A DNA stretch of 64,000 nt from Parvivirga hydrogeniphila (GTDB lineage: Bacteria > Actinomycetota > Coriobacteriia > Anaerosomatales > Anaerosomataceae): contig NZ_JAMCCO010000001.1 of NCBI RefSeq assembly GCF_023371205.1, positions 988,662 through 1,052,661 on the forward strand. The letters run 5' to 3'. This document shows, in pieces, positions 29,260 through 38,982 of the stretch. The translations under genes were made by a program, and so were the position numbers. Each line of letters begins with the position of its first letter. The first letter of the stretch is position 1. The notes beneath the pieces are model-generated. The model worked only from the letters and a program-made list of their open reading frames with translations. It did no database searches and was not told the origin of the DNA.

Positions 29260-31065
29260 ATGACTGACCCGGCCCTCATACGGAACTTCTCCATCATCGC
29301 GCACATCGACCACGGCAAGTCCACGCTCGCCGACCGGGTGCTCGAGCTCACGCATACCATCGCGGAGCGCGAGATGATGGACCAGGTGCTGGACTCGATG
29401 GACATCGAGCGCGAGCGCGGCATCACCATCAAAGCGCAGGCCGTGCGGGTGATGTACGACGCCGATGATGGGAAGACCTACCAGCTCAACCTCATCGATA
29501 CGCCTGGGCATGTGGACTTCACCTACGAGGTCTCGCGCTCGCTCGCTGCGTGCGAGGGCGTCTTGCTCGTCGTGGACGCGGCGCAGGGCGTCGAGGCGCA
29601 GACCGTGGCCAACGCGCTTATGGCGATGAACACGAACCTCGAGATCATCCCGGTCATCAACAAGATCGACCTTCCCGCTGCAGACCCGGAGCGCGTGCGC
29701 CACGAGATCGAGGAGGCGCTCGCCATACCCGCGGACGAGGCAGTGCTCACGAGCGGCAAGACCGGTCAGGGCGTGCGCGATGCGCTTGAAGCCATCGTGC
29801 GCCGGGTTCCACCGCCGACAGGCGACCCGGAAGCGCCTCTCAAAGCGCTCATCTTCGACTCGTACTTCGACACCTACCGAGGCGTTGTGGCGCTCGTGCG
29901 CATCGTCGACGGGTCGGTGCGCAAGGGCGAGAAGGTCCTGATGATGGCCACCGGTGCTGTCAGCGAGATCGAGGAGGTGGGCGTCAGGAGGCCCGCCAAC
30001 ACACCAGTCGACGAGCTTTCGGTCGGCGAGGTCGGCTACGTGATCACGGGGCTGAAGGACCCGTCGCTCGTCAAGGTGGGCGACACGATCACGCGTGCGA
30101 AGAACGGCGCTGCCGAGCCACTGCCAGGCTACCGCGACGTCAAACCGATGGTCTACACCGGCCTGTACCCGATCGATGGCGACCAGTACCCCGACTTGCG
30201 CGACGCGCTGGACAAGCTGAAGCTCAACGACCCTGCGCTCGTCTATGAGCCTGAGACGTCGCATGCCCTCGGGTTCGGGTTCCGCGTCGGGTTCTTGGGT
30301 CTGCTGCACATGGAGGTCGTGAAGGAGCGCCTCGAGCGCGAGTTCGGCCTCGAACTGCTCGCGACGGCGCCGAGCGTGGAGTACCACGCGTACCTCACGA
30401 ACGGCGAGATGCGCGAGGTCCACTCACCGCAAGACATGCCCGACCCGAGCCGCCTCGATCGCATCGAGGAGCCATACCTGAAAGCGACGATCCTCGTCCC
30501 GCCTGATTTCGTCGGTCCGGTCATGGAGCTCGCGGACAGCCGTCGCGCGGTCTTCAAGGACATGCAATACCTCTCGGCAACGACGGTGGAGATGCACTAC
30601 GAGATCCCGTTGTCCGAGCTCATCATGGACTTCTTCGACCAGCTCAAGAGCCGCACGAAAGGGTATGCGAGCCTCGACTACGAGTTCATCGGCTACCGGC
30701 CGAGCGAACTCGTGAAGCTCGACGTGCTTCTAGCCGGAAAGCCGGTGGACGCGCTGTCGTTCATCGTGCACAAGGACAAGGCGTACCCGCGCGCGAAGGT
30801 CCTCACCGAGAAGCTGAAAGACATCATCCCCAGGCAGATGTTCGAGGTCCCCATCCAGGCGGCGATCGGTGGCAGGATCATCAGCCGCGAGACGGTCAAA
30901 GCCAAGCGCAAGGACGTCCTCGCGAAGTGCTACGGTGGCGACGTGACGCGCAAACGCAAGCTGCTCGAGAAGCAGAAAGAGGGCAAGAAGCGCATGAAGA
31001 ACCTCGGGACCGTCGAGGTGCCGCAGGAGGCGTTCATGGCGATCCTCAAGGTGGACGAAGGCTGA
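29260..31065 (+). CDS. lepA: Elongation factor 4 (LepA)
   Basis: A 601-residue translational GTPase. G1 is AHIDHGKST (residues 14-22), G3 is DTPGHVDF, G4 is NKIDLP, and the C-terminal domain typical of LepA ends with [20 protein letters not shown]. It acts on stalled or initiating ribosomes. The ATG at 29260 gives the canonical [17 protein letters not shown] start; an upstream GTG (29191) would add 23 unconserved residues. The stop overlaps hemW (TGATG). Confidence 0.96.
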   Translation: MTDPALIRNFSIIAHIDHGKSTLADRVLELTHTIAEREMMDQVLDSMDIERERGITIKAQAVRVMYDADDGKTYQLNLIDTPGHVDFTYEVSRSLAACEGVLLVVDAAQGVEAQTVANALMAMNTNLEIIPVINKIDLPAADPERVRHEIEEALAIPADEAVLTSGKTGQGVRDALEAIVRRVPPPTGDPEAPLKALIFDSYFDTYRGVVALVRIVDGSVRKGEKVLMMATGAVSEIEEVGVRRPANTPVDELSVGEVGYVITGLKDPSLVKVGDTITRAKNGAAEPLPGYRDVKPMVYTGLYPIDGDQYPDLRDALDKLKLNDPALVYEPETSHALGFGFRVGFLGLLHMEVVKERLEREFGLELLATAPSVEYHAYLTNGEMREVHSPQDMPDPSRLDRIEEPYLKATILVPPDFVGPVMELADSRRAVFKDMQYLSATTVEMHYEIPLSELIMDFFDQLKSRTKGYASLDYEFIGYRPSELVKLDVLLAGKPVDALSFIVHKDKAYPRAKVLTEKLKDIIPRQMFEVPIQAAIGGRIISRETVKAKRKDVLAKCYGGDVTRKRKLLEKQKEGKKRMKNLGTVEVPQEAFMAILKVDEG

Positions 31066-32261
31066 TGTCGCCCCCAGCACGAGGTGCTGGAGCGCGCGCC
31101 GGCGGCATGATGCCCGAGCACCTATACTTCCACGTCCCGTTCTGCGCCTCGAAGTGCGCGTACTGCGACTTCTTCTCGGTCGTGCCACAGGGGCCCGGAT
31201 CGCAGGCCGCCCACACCTACGAGCTCCTCTACGAGCAGTGGGCCGGGTGGCTCTCGCGGCTGGAGCCTCGTGCGGCGCGTACGGTCTACATCGGCGGAGG
31301 GACGCCGACGTCTCTGGGAGCCGCGCGGCTCTCAGCGTTCGTGGCGACGGCGCGTGGGCAGATGTGCGGTACGCACGAGGTGGAGATCACGGTCGAAGCG
31401 AATCCGGAATCGTTCGACGAGCTCACTGCTGAGATGCTCGCGGATGCCGGCGCGACTCGGGTGAGCCTGGGCGTGCAGGCGTTCCACGACGACCTTCTCG
31501 CGGTGCTCGGCCGTCCGCACGACGCAACGCGAGCGCTCGCGGCCGCGAGGGCCGCCACGGAAGCCGGGCTGGATCTCTCGGTCGATCTCATCTGCGGCAT
31601 CCCCGGACAGACGCTCGATATGTGGCGTTCGACGGTGGAGTACGCGCTTGAGACGGGCGCGCGGCACGTGTCGGTGTACCCGCTGTCGCTGGAAAGCGGC
31701 ACGCCGCTCGCAGCAGAGGTCCTGCTCGGCCGATATCGTGCGGTCGATGAGGACGTCGTCGCCGACATGATGGTGCTGGCGCGAGACCTCCTTGAGGCGT
31801 CGGGGCTGCTGCGCTACGAGGTGGCGAACTACGCCGTCCCCGGCCACGAGTGCCGTCACAACCGCGCGTACTGGACGGGCCGGGAGTATCTCGGGATCGG
31901 TCCGAGCGCGCACGGCATGCTCGATGCAGCCACGGCGCGGACGGCAGGATTCGTGGTACCTGAGGACGCCGCGCGCGTCAGGTACGCAGTGGCGGCGGAC
32001 ATCGCGCGCGGATTCGGCGAGTGGCCGGCGATGACGGTCGAGGTGCTCACGGAGGCGGAGGCGCTGCGCGAGGACGTGATGCTCGGCCTTCGGCTCTCGG
32101 AGGGAGTTCCTGAGCCGCTCGTCGAGGAGGCGGGCGTTGGGGCGGCGATAGAGCGGCTCGAGCAGGCCGGGCTCCTCGTGCGGTCTGGTGGCCGGGTGCG
32201 CACGACGGAACGCGGGTGGCTCCTCGGCAACGAGGTGTTCGGCGCGGTGTGGACGGGCTGA
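31065..32261 (+). CDS. hemW: Heme chaperone HemW (radical SAM)
   Basis: A 398-residue HemN-like radical SAM protein. The cluster motif is C27-x3-C31-x2-C34 (VPFCASKCAYCDFF), followed by YIGGGTPTSLGA and the C-terminal HemN_C region (HNRAYWTGREYLGIGPSAHG). Members of this subfamily bind and deliver heme rather than act as coproporphyrinogen dehydrogenase. The TGATG overlap with lepA supports 31065; ATG 31107 or 31110 is possible. Confidence 0.9.
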   Translation: MSPPARGAGARAGGMMPEHLYFHVPFCASKCAYCDFFSVVPQGPGSQAAHTYELLYEQWAGWLSRLEPRAARTVYIGGGTPTSLGAARLSAFVATARGQMCGTHEVEITVEANPESFDELTAEMLADAGATRVSLGVQAFHDDLLAVLGRPHDATRALAAARAATEAGLDLSVDLICGIPGQTLDMWRSTVEYALETGARHVSVYPLSLESGTPLAAEVLLGRYRAVDEDVVADMMVLARDLLEASGLLRYEVANYAVPGHECRHNRAYWTGREYLGIGPSAHGMLDAATARTAGFVVPEDAARVRYAVAADIARGFGEWPAMTVEVLTEAEALREDVMLGLRLSEGVPEPLVEEAGVGAAIERLEQAGLLVRSGGRVRTTERGWLLGNEVFGAVWTG

Positions 32262-32285
32262 GGCGTGCGAGCGCCGTGCCGAGCG

Positions 32286-32324
32286 TGATACCATCGTCTA
32301 GCACTCAGAGGCACCGAGTGCCAA
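32286..32324 (+). promoter_or_regulatory. hrcA promoter with CIRCE operator
   Basis: TGA-TACCAT (32286-32294) is an extended -10. It is followed by CTAGCACTC (32298-32306), nine bases, and GAGTGCCAA (32316-32324). This is the CIRCE inverted repeat bound by HrcA, with two positions off the classical TTAGCACTC-N9-GAGTGCTAA. The expected transcription start falls inside the operator, so HrcA binding would block initiation. TAGGAG follows at 32328-32333. Confidence 0.9.
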
Positions 32325-32340
32325 AGGTAGGAGCACGAGA

Positions 32341-33363
32341 ATGCTGAGCGAACGCAGACGCGCGGTGCTGGCCGCGCTCGTAGAAGAGTACGTCGCGACC
32401 ATGCAGCCCGTGGCATCGAAAGCGCTGGTGGAGCGCCATCACCTTGGGTGCTCGCCTGCCACGGTGCGAGCCGAACTGGCCGCCCTCGAGGAGAGCGGGC
32501 ACGTGGCCCAGCCTCACGTCTCCGCTGGCCGCGTGCCGACGGACCGCGGGTATCGCGCGTTCGTCGACGATGTGCGCGAGCGCATCGACGCCCTCAGCCT
32601 TAGCGCAACCGAGGTCGAGCGCATCCACCGCATGTACGAGACGCTCGAGATGGAGATGGACGAAGTTCTGCGCGAGACATCGATGCTGCTTTCGCGCTTC
32701 ACCAACTACGTCGCGATCGTCGCGGCCCCGGCACTGCGGCGAGCTCGCCTGAGGCGGATCTCCATCGTGCCGATGGCAGAACGGCGGGCGCTTGTGGTCG
32801 TGGTGACCGACTCGGGCCAGGTGGCGAACCGCATGCTCGAGCTCGCGGAGCCGGTTGCCGAGAGCGTGCTTTCGGAAGTGGAACGGTATCTGACCGCCGT
32901 GCTCGAGGACAAGATCGGAGAGCAGGTGATCGACGTCCGGGAGGGCGTGCGCGCCGGCAGCGACGTGTTCGCGCGGACGACGATCGAAGTGCTGGACGCC
33001 GTGGCCGACTGTTTGCGCGAGGCGGACGACGATCGCGTCGTCACAGGCGGCGTTGCGGCGCTCCTCTCGCAGCCCGAGTTCGCGGACCCGCACGTGGCGC
33101 GTCCTGTCGTGGAGCTCCTCGAAGACGGCATCACCATGTTGCGCCTGTTGACCGAGGCGATGCGCGAGACGGACGTGACGGTGCGCATCGGGCACGAGAA
33201 CCCCATCGAAGCGCTCGGCAGCGTGAGCGTCGTTCTCAGCCCGTATGGCAGGCGCGGCGCGATGGGCATCGTCGGGGTCATCGGGCCGACCCGCATGGAC
33301 TATCCGCGCGCCATCGGCACGGTCCGCACGGTGGCCGACACGCTGACAGACATCCTGGGCTAG
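32341..33363 (+). CDS. hrcA: Heat-inducible transcription repressor HrcA
   Basis: A 340-residue repressor with an N-terminal winged helix (RRRAVLAALVEEYVATMQPV, residues 5-24) and a C-terminal dimerisation/GAF-like region (GIVGVIGPTRMDYPRAIGTV). It represses chaperone genes via CIRCE and, by the operator upstream, its own operon with dnaJ. grpE and dnaK are not beside it, so they must lie elsewhere. Confidence 0.96.
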   Translation: MLSERRRAVLAALVEEYVATMQPVASKALVERHHLGCSPATVRAELAALEESGHVAQPHVSAGRVPTDRGYRAFVDDVRERIDALSLSATEVERIHRMYETLEMEMDEVLRETSMLLSRFTNYVAIVAAPALRRARLRRISIVPMAERRALVVVVTDSGQVANRMLELAEPVAESVLSEVERYLTAVLEDKIGEQVIDVREGVRAGSDVFARTTIEVLDAVADCLREADDDRVVTGGVAALLSQPEFADPHVARPVVELLEDGITMLRLLTEAMRETDVTVRIGHENPIEALGSVSVVLSPYGRRGAMGIVGVIGPTRMDYPRAIGTVRTVADTLTDILG

Positions 33364-33375
33364 ACGGAGACTGAG

Positions 33376-34491
33376 ATGGCTTCTGTGGACTACTACGCCG
33401 TCTTGGGCGTCAGCCGGGACGCGTCTCAAGAGGAGATCAAGCGAGCGTTCCGCCGCAAGGCGCGGGAGACGCATCCCGACGTTGCTGACGACCCGGACGC
33501 GGAGGAGCGCTTCAAGCTGATCAACGAGGCCTACGAGGTGCTCTCAGACGAGCAGAAGCGTGCGAACTACGACCGCTACGGCACGCCGGATCCACGCGTC
33601 GGCGGATTCGGGTCGGACTACTCCGGGTTCGGCGACTTCTTCGGCATCAACGACATCTTCGAGACCTTCTTCGGCGGCGTTTCCGCGGGTATGGGCGGGC
33701 GTGCCGTGCGCACCGACGGGCGCGACATGAGCGTGCAGGTGACGATCACGCTCGAAGAAGCGGCTGCTGGCGTCGAGCGCGAGATCTCGGTCACGCGTCT
33801 CGGCCCGTGCGCGGCGTGCAACGCGACGGGTGTGTCGCCCGGCGGCTCGGTGAAGGCATGCCCCGAGTGCGGCGGAACGGGCCAGCGCAGGACCGTCAGG
33901 CGCACGATACTCGGCGTGATGCAATCGCTGGCTCCCTGCGAGCGCTGCGGGGCCACGGGCCGCATCGTCGAGCCTCCGTGCCCTGCGTGCGGGGGCTCCG
34001 GTCGCGCGCAGGTGACTGAGCGCGTGACCGTGTCGATCCCGGCCGGCATCGCCGACGGCCAGACGCTCCGCGTTCCCGGCGCGGGCGAGGCAGGCGTACG
34101 CGGCGCTCAGTCGGGCGACCTCTTGGTCCGCGTGCGCGTCGCGGAGCACGAGTTCCTGCACCGTGAGGGCGATGACCTCCACGTGATGGCAGTGCTGAAC
34201 ATCGCGCAGGCGGCGCTCGGTGCGACGGTGACGGTCCCGGGTCTTGGCGGAGACGAGATGGTCGAAGTGCCCGCAGGCACTCAGGCCGGCGACGTGCTCC
34301 GGCTGAAAGGGCGCGGCATGCCAGGGCTCAGGGGTGGCCGCGGCGACCTGCATGTCCACGTGCGCGTGGAGGTGCCTCGCAAGCTCGACAAACGGCAGCG
34401 CGAGCTCCTGCGGGAGCTCGGTGAGACGTTCGGCACGGGTCGCGGCAGCAAGACGCCGATCGAGCGCATCAAAGACTGGCTCGGTGCGTGA
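33376..34491 (+). CDS. dnaJ: Chaperone protein DnaJ
   Basis: A 371-residue type I Hsp40. The J domain has HPD at residues 33-35, a G/F-rich linker follows, and four CxxCxGxG-type zinc repeats (CAACNATG, CPECGGTG, CERCGATG, CPACGGSG) lie at about 150-215. Two substrate-binding beta domains complete it. It stimulates DnaK ATPase. It is in the HrcA-controlled operon. Confidence 0.96.
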   Translation: MASVDYYAVLGVSRDASQEEIKRAFRRKARETHPDVADDPDAEERFKLINEAYEVLSDEQKRANYDRYGTPDPRVGGFGSDYSGFGDFFGINDIFETFFGGVSAGMGGRAVRTDGRDMSVQVTITLEEAAAGVEREISVTRLGPCAACNATGVSPGGSVKACPECGGTGQRRTVRRTILGVMQSLAPCERCGATGRIVEPPCPACGGSGRAQVTERVTVSIPAGIADGQTLRVPGAGEAGVRGAQSGDLLVRVRVAEHEFLHREGDDLHVMAVLNIAQAALGATVTVPGLGGDEMVEVPAGTQAGDVLRLKGRGMPGLRGGRGDLHVHVRVEVPRKLDKRQRELLRELGETFGTGRGSKTPIERIKDWLGA

Positions 34492-35255
34492 GCGTCATGA
34501 CGCTGCACCGGTTCTTCGTGGCGAATCATGCCGAGGGCGGCGTCGGGCCGCTTCGCTTGAGCGACGATGACCTCCACCACGTGCTCGACGTGTTGCGGCT
34601 CGGCATCGGGGACCGCATCGTGTGCGTTGACGCGCGAGGGATCGCGCTCGAAGTCGAGATAACCCACGTCGAAGGAGGCGTGGTCGAAGGCCGTGCAGTC
34701 CGTGATGTGGAAGCCGTCCCGGTGCCTCGCGTGTGGCTCGTGCAGGGCATCGCGAAGGGCGAGAAGATGGACTCCGTCGTGCGTCAGGCGACCGAGATCG
34801 GCGTGGAGCGCATCGTGCCGCTGTCCTCGGCGCGCTGCGTCGTGAAGCTGGACGGCGCGAAGGCGAAGGCCAAGCAGGAGCGCTGGCAGCGCGTCGCGCG
34901 CGAGGCGTCCAAGCAGTCCCAGCGCACGCGCGTGCCGGAAGTCGCTCCGGTCGTAAGCGTCGCGGACCTGGCGACGGAGGTGGGTGCGGTCGCGCTTATA
35001 CTCGTCGCATGGGAGGAGGCCGAAGGCGCCCCGAGCATCAGGCGGGCCATCGTCGGCTCTGATCTGTCGAGCGACGACGTCGTAGCGGTCGTCGTGGGGC
35101 CAGAAGGCGGCTTTTCGGCCGACGAGGTCGCGGCGCTCGTGTCGTCCGGGGCTCGGACGGTGTGGCTCGGTCCGACGACGCTTCGTACCGAGACGGCGGG
35201 CGTGGTGGCCGCAGCGCTGGCGATTTCGGCACGGGGAGGTCTTGGCGGTGAGTGA
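34488..35255 (+). CDS. rsmE: 16S rRNA (uracil-1498-N3)-methyltransferase
   Basis: A 255-residue SPOUT methyltransferase. It has an N-terminal PUA-like part (LHRFFVANHAE, DDLHHVLDVLRL) and a trefoil-knot SAM-binding region with VGPEGGFSADEV and LGPTTLRTETA. GTG 34488 overlaps the dnaJ stop; ATG 34497 is an alternative. rsmE after dnaJ is a common order. Confidence 0.93.
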   Translation: MSVMTLHRFFVANHAEGGVGPLRLSDDDLHHVLDVLRLGIGDRIVCVDARGIALEVEITHVEGGVVEGRAVRDVEAVPVPRVWLVQGIAKGEKMDSVVRQATEIGVERIVPLSSARCVVKLDGAKAKAKQERWQRVAREASKQSQRTRVPEVAPVVSVADLATEVGAVALILVAWEEAEGAPSIRRAIVGSDLSSDDVVAVVVGPEGGFSADEVAALVSSGARTVWLGPTTLRTETAGVVAAALAISARGGLGGE

Positions 35256-36546
35256 CCGGCCGCTCCGCGTCCGCTTCACGACGCTCGGCTGCAAGGTGAA
35301 CCGTGTGGAGGCCGAGACGATCGCTGCAGCGCTCGCGAGCTCAGGCGTTGTGCTGGTCGACGACGACCGCCCAGACATCGTGGTGGTGATGGCGTGCGCC
35401 GTGACGGCCGAGGCGTCGCACAAGGCGCGCAAGGCGGTGCGGCACGCGCTCGGCCTGCCGAGCGCGCCGCGCGTGGTCGCGACGGGCTGCCTGACGGCCC
35501 AGGACGAGGCGCTGCTTGCCGCCCTCGGTCCGCGGGTGAGCGTGGAGCGCAGCAAGGACGCGGTGCCTCGCCTGATCAGAGAGATGGCGGGGCTTCCCGA
35601 GGTGGCTGCAGCTGGTGCGGTCCGAGCGGGCGATGGGTTCCGTACCCGTGCGCTCGTGAAGGTGCAGGACGGCTGCAACAACCGCTGCGCGTACTGCATC
35701 GTTCCAAACACGAGAGGCGCGCCACGCTCGGTTGAGGCCGAGCGCGTGCTCGCCGAGGTCCGTGCGCTCGTCGCCGCCGGGGCGAACGAGGTCGTGCTCA
35801 CCGGCATCAACATCGGGACGTACTCGAGCGGAACGCTCGACCTCGCGGGGCTCGTCAGGGAAGTCGCGGCCACCGGCGTCAGGCGCGTCCGTCTCTCCAG
35901 CATCGAGCCGCCCGACGTGACCGAGCGGTTCATCGAGACGGTCGCGGCGATCCCCGCGTTCTTGGAGCACCTGCACATCCCCTTGCAGTCCGGCTCAGAC
36001 CGGACGCTGGCTGCGATGGGCCGCCGCTATACGGTCGCAGAGTACGAGGCGACGCTGGAACGGTTGCGCGACGCGATACCTGGTGTTGCGGTGACGACCG
36101 ACATCATCTGCGGCTTTCCTGGCGAGACGGACGACGACGCGCGCGAGTCGGAGCGGCGCGTGAGCGAGCTCGGCTTCGCGAAGCTGCACGTGTTCCGGTT
36201 CTCGCCTCGGCCGGGCACACCGGCAGCGGAGCGCAAAGACCGCGTACCGCCCGGGACCGTCGCTGCCCGTGCCGAGCGCATGCGGATGATCGGCGATGCT
36301 GCGCGAGAGCGGTTCTTGCAGCAGCACGTCGGGACCGTGCAGGAGGTCTTGGTCGAGTCGGTCCGCGGAGGCGTCGCCACGGGAACCGTGCGAGATGGTG
36401 CGCGGATCCGGCTGGGCGCACCGGGCCTGCGGCCGGGCGACCTCGTTCACGCGATGGTCGACAGAGTCGACGAGGGCGTGCTCGCGGGTTTCCTGACGGA
36501 CCAGCGGCCGGCCTTTTCGCGTGCTACCATGGAGGCGTGGCAGTGA
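35248..36546 (+). CDS. mtaB: tRNA t6A37 C2-methylthiotransferase MtaB
   Basis: A 432-residue methylthiotransferase adding a methylthio group to t6A37. The N-terminal UPF0004 domain begins RFTTLGCKVNRVEAE, and the radical SAM motif is C143-x3-C147-x2-C150 (GCNNRCAYC). A short C-terminal TRAM-like end follows. The GTG at 35248 is preferred over TTG 35242 because GGGGAGG ends nine bases upstream. Confidence 0.92.
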   Translation: MSDRPLRVRFTTLGCKVNRVEAETIAAALASSGVVLVDDDRPDIVVVMACAVTAEASHKARKAVRHALGLPSAPRVVATGCLTAQDEALLAALGPRVSVERSKDAVPRLIREMAGLPEVAAAGAVRAGDGFRTRALVKVQDGCNNRCAYCIVPNTRGAPRSVEAERVLAEVRALVAAGANEVVLTGINIGTYSSGTLDLAGLVREVAATGVRRVRLSSIEPPDVTERFIETVAAIPAFLEHLHIPLQSGSDRTLAAMGRRYTVAEYEATLERLRDAIPGVAVTTDIICGFPGETDDDARESERRVSELGFAKLHVFRFSPRPGTPAAERKDRVPPGTVAARAERMRMIGDAARERFLQQHVGTVQEVLVESVRGGVATGTVRDGARIRLGAPGLRPGDLVHAMVDRVDEGVLAGFLTDQRPAFSRATMEAWQ

Positions 36547-37541
36547 GAAAGGCGAGTGAGAGCGTGGAACGGAGCCAGGTCCGCCTGGTCGTGCCGCCTG
36601 AAGTCGCGATGGTCGACCTTCTGGGGGAGGGCGATCTGCTGCTGAGGCTCATCGAGGACCAGTTCGAGTCCGAAATCGCCGTGCGCGGCAACGAGGTGAC
36701 CATCACCGGAGAGATTGCGGAGGCGCAGGCCGTCAGCGTGCTCTTCTCGGAGCTCATCCAGCTCCTCCGAAAGGGCGAGCATCTCACGCCGGACAGCCTC
36801 GATCGCGCGATCGATATGCTGAAGCGCGGCGAGTGCACACCGACGAGCGTGTTCTCCGACGTGCTGCTCACGCACCGCGGCAAGACCATCCGACCGAAGA
36901 CCGCAGGTCAGAAGCGGTACGTGGACGCGATCCGCACGCACACGGTCACCTTCGGCATCGGCCCTGCGGGAACCGGGAAGACGTACCTCGCGATGGCGAT
37001 GGCGGTCGACGCGTTGCGGAAGAAGGCGGTCGGTCGCATCATCCTGACGCGGCCGGCGGTCGAAGCGGGCGAGAAGCTGGGGTTCTTGCCGGGGACGCTG
37101 TACGAGAAGGTGGACCCGTACTTGCGGCCGCTGTACGACGCGCTGTTCGACATGATGGACATCGAGCAGTCGACGATGCTCACCGAGCGTGGCGTCATCG
37201 AGGTGGCGCCGCTGGCGTTCATGCGCGGCCGCACACTCAACGACAGCTTCGTCATCCTCGACGAAGCGCAGAACACGACGCCTGAGCAGATGAAGATGTT
37301 CCTCACCCGTCTCGGGTTCGGCAGCAAGATCGTCGTGACCGGCGACATCACGCAGACCGACCTCATCGGCTCGCTTTCGGGCCTCAAGCAGGTCCGCGAG
37401 ATCCTGGAGGGCGTCGACGACGTTGCCTTCGTCGAGCTGGACGCGCGCGACGTCGTCCGGCACCGCCTCGTGCAGCGCATCGTGAATGCGTACAGCGAGT
37501 ACGAGGCCGCGAAGGCAGGCGACCGACCGAAGAATGGATAG
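36543..37541 (+). CDS. phoH: PhoH-like ATPase
   Basis: A 332-residue PhoH/YbeZ-type P-loop protein: an N-terminal KH-like region, Walker A GPAGTGKT (about residues 140-147), and Walker B VILDEAQNTT. It partners with YbeY in rRNA or RNA metabolism, and ybeY lies two genes downstream. The GTG at 36543 has GGAGG seven bases upstream; GTG 36537 is possible. TGC-TACCAT at 36522-36530 could be a local promoter. Confidence 0.92.
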   Translation: MRKASESVERSQVRLVVPPEVAMVDLLGEGDLLLRLIEDQFESEIAVRGNEVTITGEIAEAQAVSVLFSELIQLLRKGEHLTPDSLDRAIDMLKRGECTPTSVFSDVLLTHRGKTIRPKTAGQKRYVDAIRTHTVTFGIGPAGTGKTYLAMAMAVDALRKKAVGRIILTRPAVEAGEKLGFLPGTLYEKVDPYLRPLYDALFDMMDIEQSTMLTERGVIEVAPLAFMRGRTLNDSFVILDEAQNTTPEQMKMFLTRLGFGSKIVVTGDITQTDLIGSLSGLKQVREILEGVDDVAFVELDARDVVRHRLVQRIVNAYSEYEAAKAGDRPKNG

Positions 37542-38982
37542 CCTGGTCGACAAGCTCTCGGGGCTGTGGCCCCGCTCGGGTGTCTTCGCGTCACGAACGG
37601 TGCGCGCCGGGCTTGCTCGCGCTGCGTTGCTCGCCATCGTCGTGCCGCCGCTCGTTTGGGAACGTCCGCCGCTCCAGGCCGTCGCGGTCGCCGGCCTTGC
37701 TGCGCTGTGCATCGGAATCGGCGACCGCTACCTCGCTCGCACGCGTCCGCACCACCACGAGCGGTCCAGGGACGGGTTCGTGGTGTCGCTGCTGACCGCA
37801 GGAAGCGTCTACCTCACGTGGCTGCACGCGCTGGCCGCTCCGGACATCACGCCGTTCGTCTTGCCGCTCCCGATCGGGCCGATGGTCGCGGCCATGCTCG
37901 CGGGGCCGCAGGCGGGGATGTTCGTCGCGGCAGCCTCGGTCGGCGCGGGGGTGCTCCAGGGGGTGCTCGGCGGCCCGGTGGTGTTCGCCGTGCTGCTCGT
38001 CGACGTGGCCGCCATCGCGTCGATGGCGTCGCTCAAAGACCGTGCCCGGCTCGTGGCCGGCGCGAGCAGCGTCGTTGCGGTGATGGCCGCCGCTGCTTCT
38101 GGCGCTGCGGCGCTTGCAGGCGCGCGCCTGGATGCAATCGTGCGGGAGGCTGCTCTTGGCGCGGCAGGCGGCGTCGTGACGGTCATCGCGGCGCTCGGGC
38201 TTCTCGCCGTGTTCGAGGCGCTGTTCGGCGTCACCTCGGACGTGCGCCTGCTGGAGCTCGCGAATCCGAGCGCGCCGCTCATGCGGCGGCTCATGTTCGA
38301 AGCGCCCGGCACATACACGCACGCGATCCTAACGGGCAACCTCGCGGAAGCGGCGGCGCAAGCGATCGGCGCCGATCCGCTGCTTGCTCGCGTCGGCGCG
38401 TACTACCACGACGTCGGGAAGCTGGCGCGTCCGGGATTCTTCGTCGAGAACCAGTCCGTCTGCTCGAACCCGCATGCGAACACCTCCCCATCGCTTTCGG
38501 CCCTCATCATCGCGGCACATGTGCGCGAGGGGGTCGAGCTTGCCGAGCAGCATCGACTGCCGCCTGAGGTGGTGGACATCATCCGTCAGCATCACGGAAC
38601 GTCGGTCATGTCGTACTTCTACCGGAAGGCGACTGCGAACGGCGATCCTGTGGTGGAGGCCGACTTCCGCTACAGCGGCGAGCTGCCCGCGTCGCGCGAA
38701 GCAGCGATCGTCATGCTCGCGGACGCGGCCGAAGCGGCGGTGCGCGCGATGACGAAGCCGACGCCGCCGCGGATCGAGGAGTGCGTGCGGCGGGTGCTCG
38801 ATACGAAGCTCGCCGACCACCAGCTCGACCACGCGGACCTGACCTTCGCGGACTTGGAGCGCATCGTGGAGGTCTACACGCGCCTGTTGAGCGGGTTGTA
38901 CCATCCTCGCATCGAGTATCCGTCGTTCGTTCATGAGAGGGACGCTGATGTTGGTACGCGTGATCAGCCATCGAGACCCTGA
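37534..38982 (+). CDS. PgpH/YqfF-like membrane HD phosphodiesterase (short form)
   Basis: A 482-residue protein with about seven membrane segments (residues 25-235) followed by a cytoplasmic HD domain with HAILTGNLAEAAA, H292-D293 (YYHDVGKLARPGFF), IRQHHGTS and ADAAEAA. Family members hydrolyse cyclic di-AMP. The usual ~200-residue extracellular 7TMR-HDED domain that precedes the membrane block is absent. The ATG at 37534 overlaps the phoH stop; the phoH-yqfF-ybeY order matches Firmicutes. Confidence 0.88.
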   Translation: MDSLVDKLSGLWPRSGVFASRTVRAGLARAALLAIVVPPLVWERPPLQAVAVAGLAALCIGIGDRYLARTRPHHHERSRDGFVVSLLTAGSVYLTWLHALAAPDITPFVLPLPIGPMVAAMLAGPQAGMFVAAASVGAGVLQGVLGGPVVFAVLLVDVAAIASMASLKDRARLVAGASSVVAVMAAAASGAAALAGARLDAIVREAALGAAGGVVTVIAALGLLAVFEALFGVTSDVRLLELANPSAPLMRRLMFEAPGTYTHAILTGNLAEAAAQAIGADPLLARVGAYYHDVGKLARPGFFVENQSVCSNPHANTSPSLSALIIAAHVREGVELAEQHRLPPEVVDIIRQHHGTSVMSYFYRKATANGDPVVEADFRYSGELPASREAAIVMLADAAEAAVRAMTKPTPPRIEECVRRVLDTKLADHQLDHADLTFADLERIVEVYTRLLSGLYHPRIEYPSFVHERDADVGTRDQPSRP

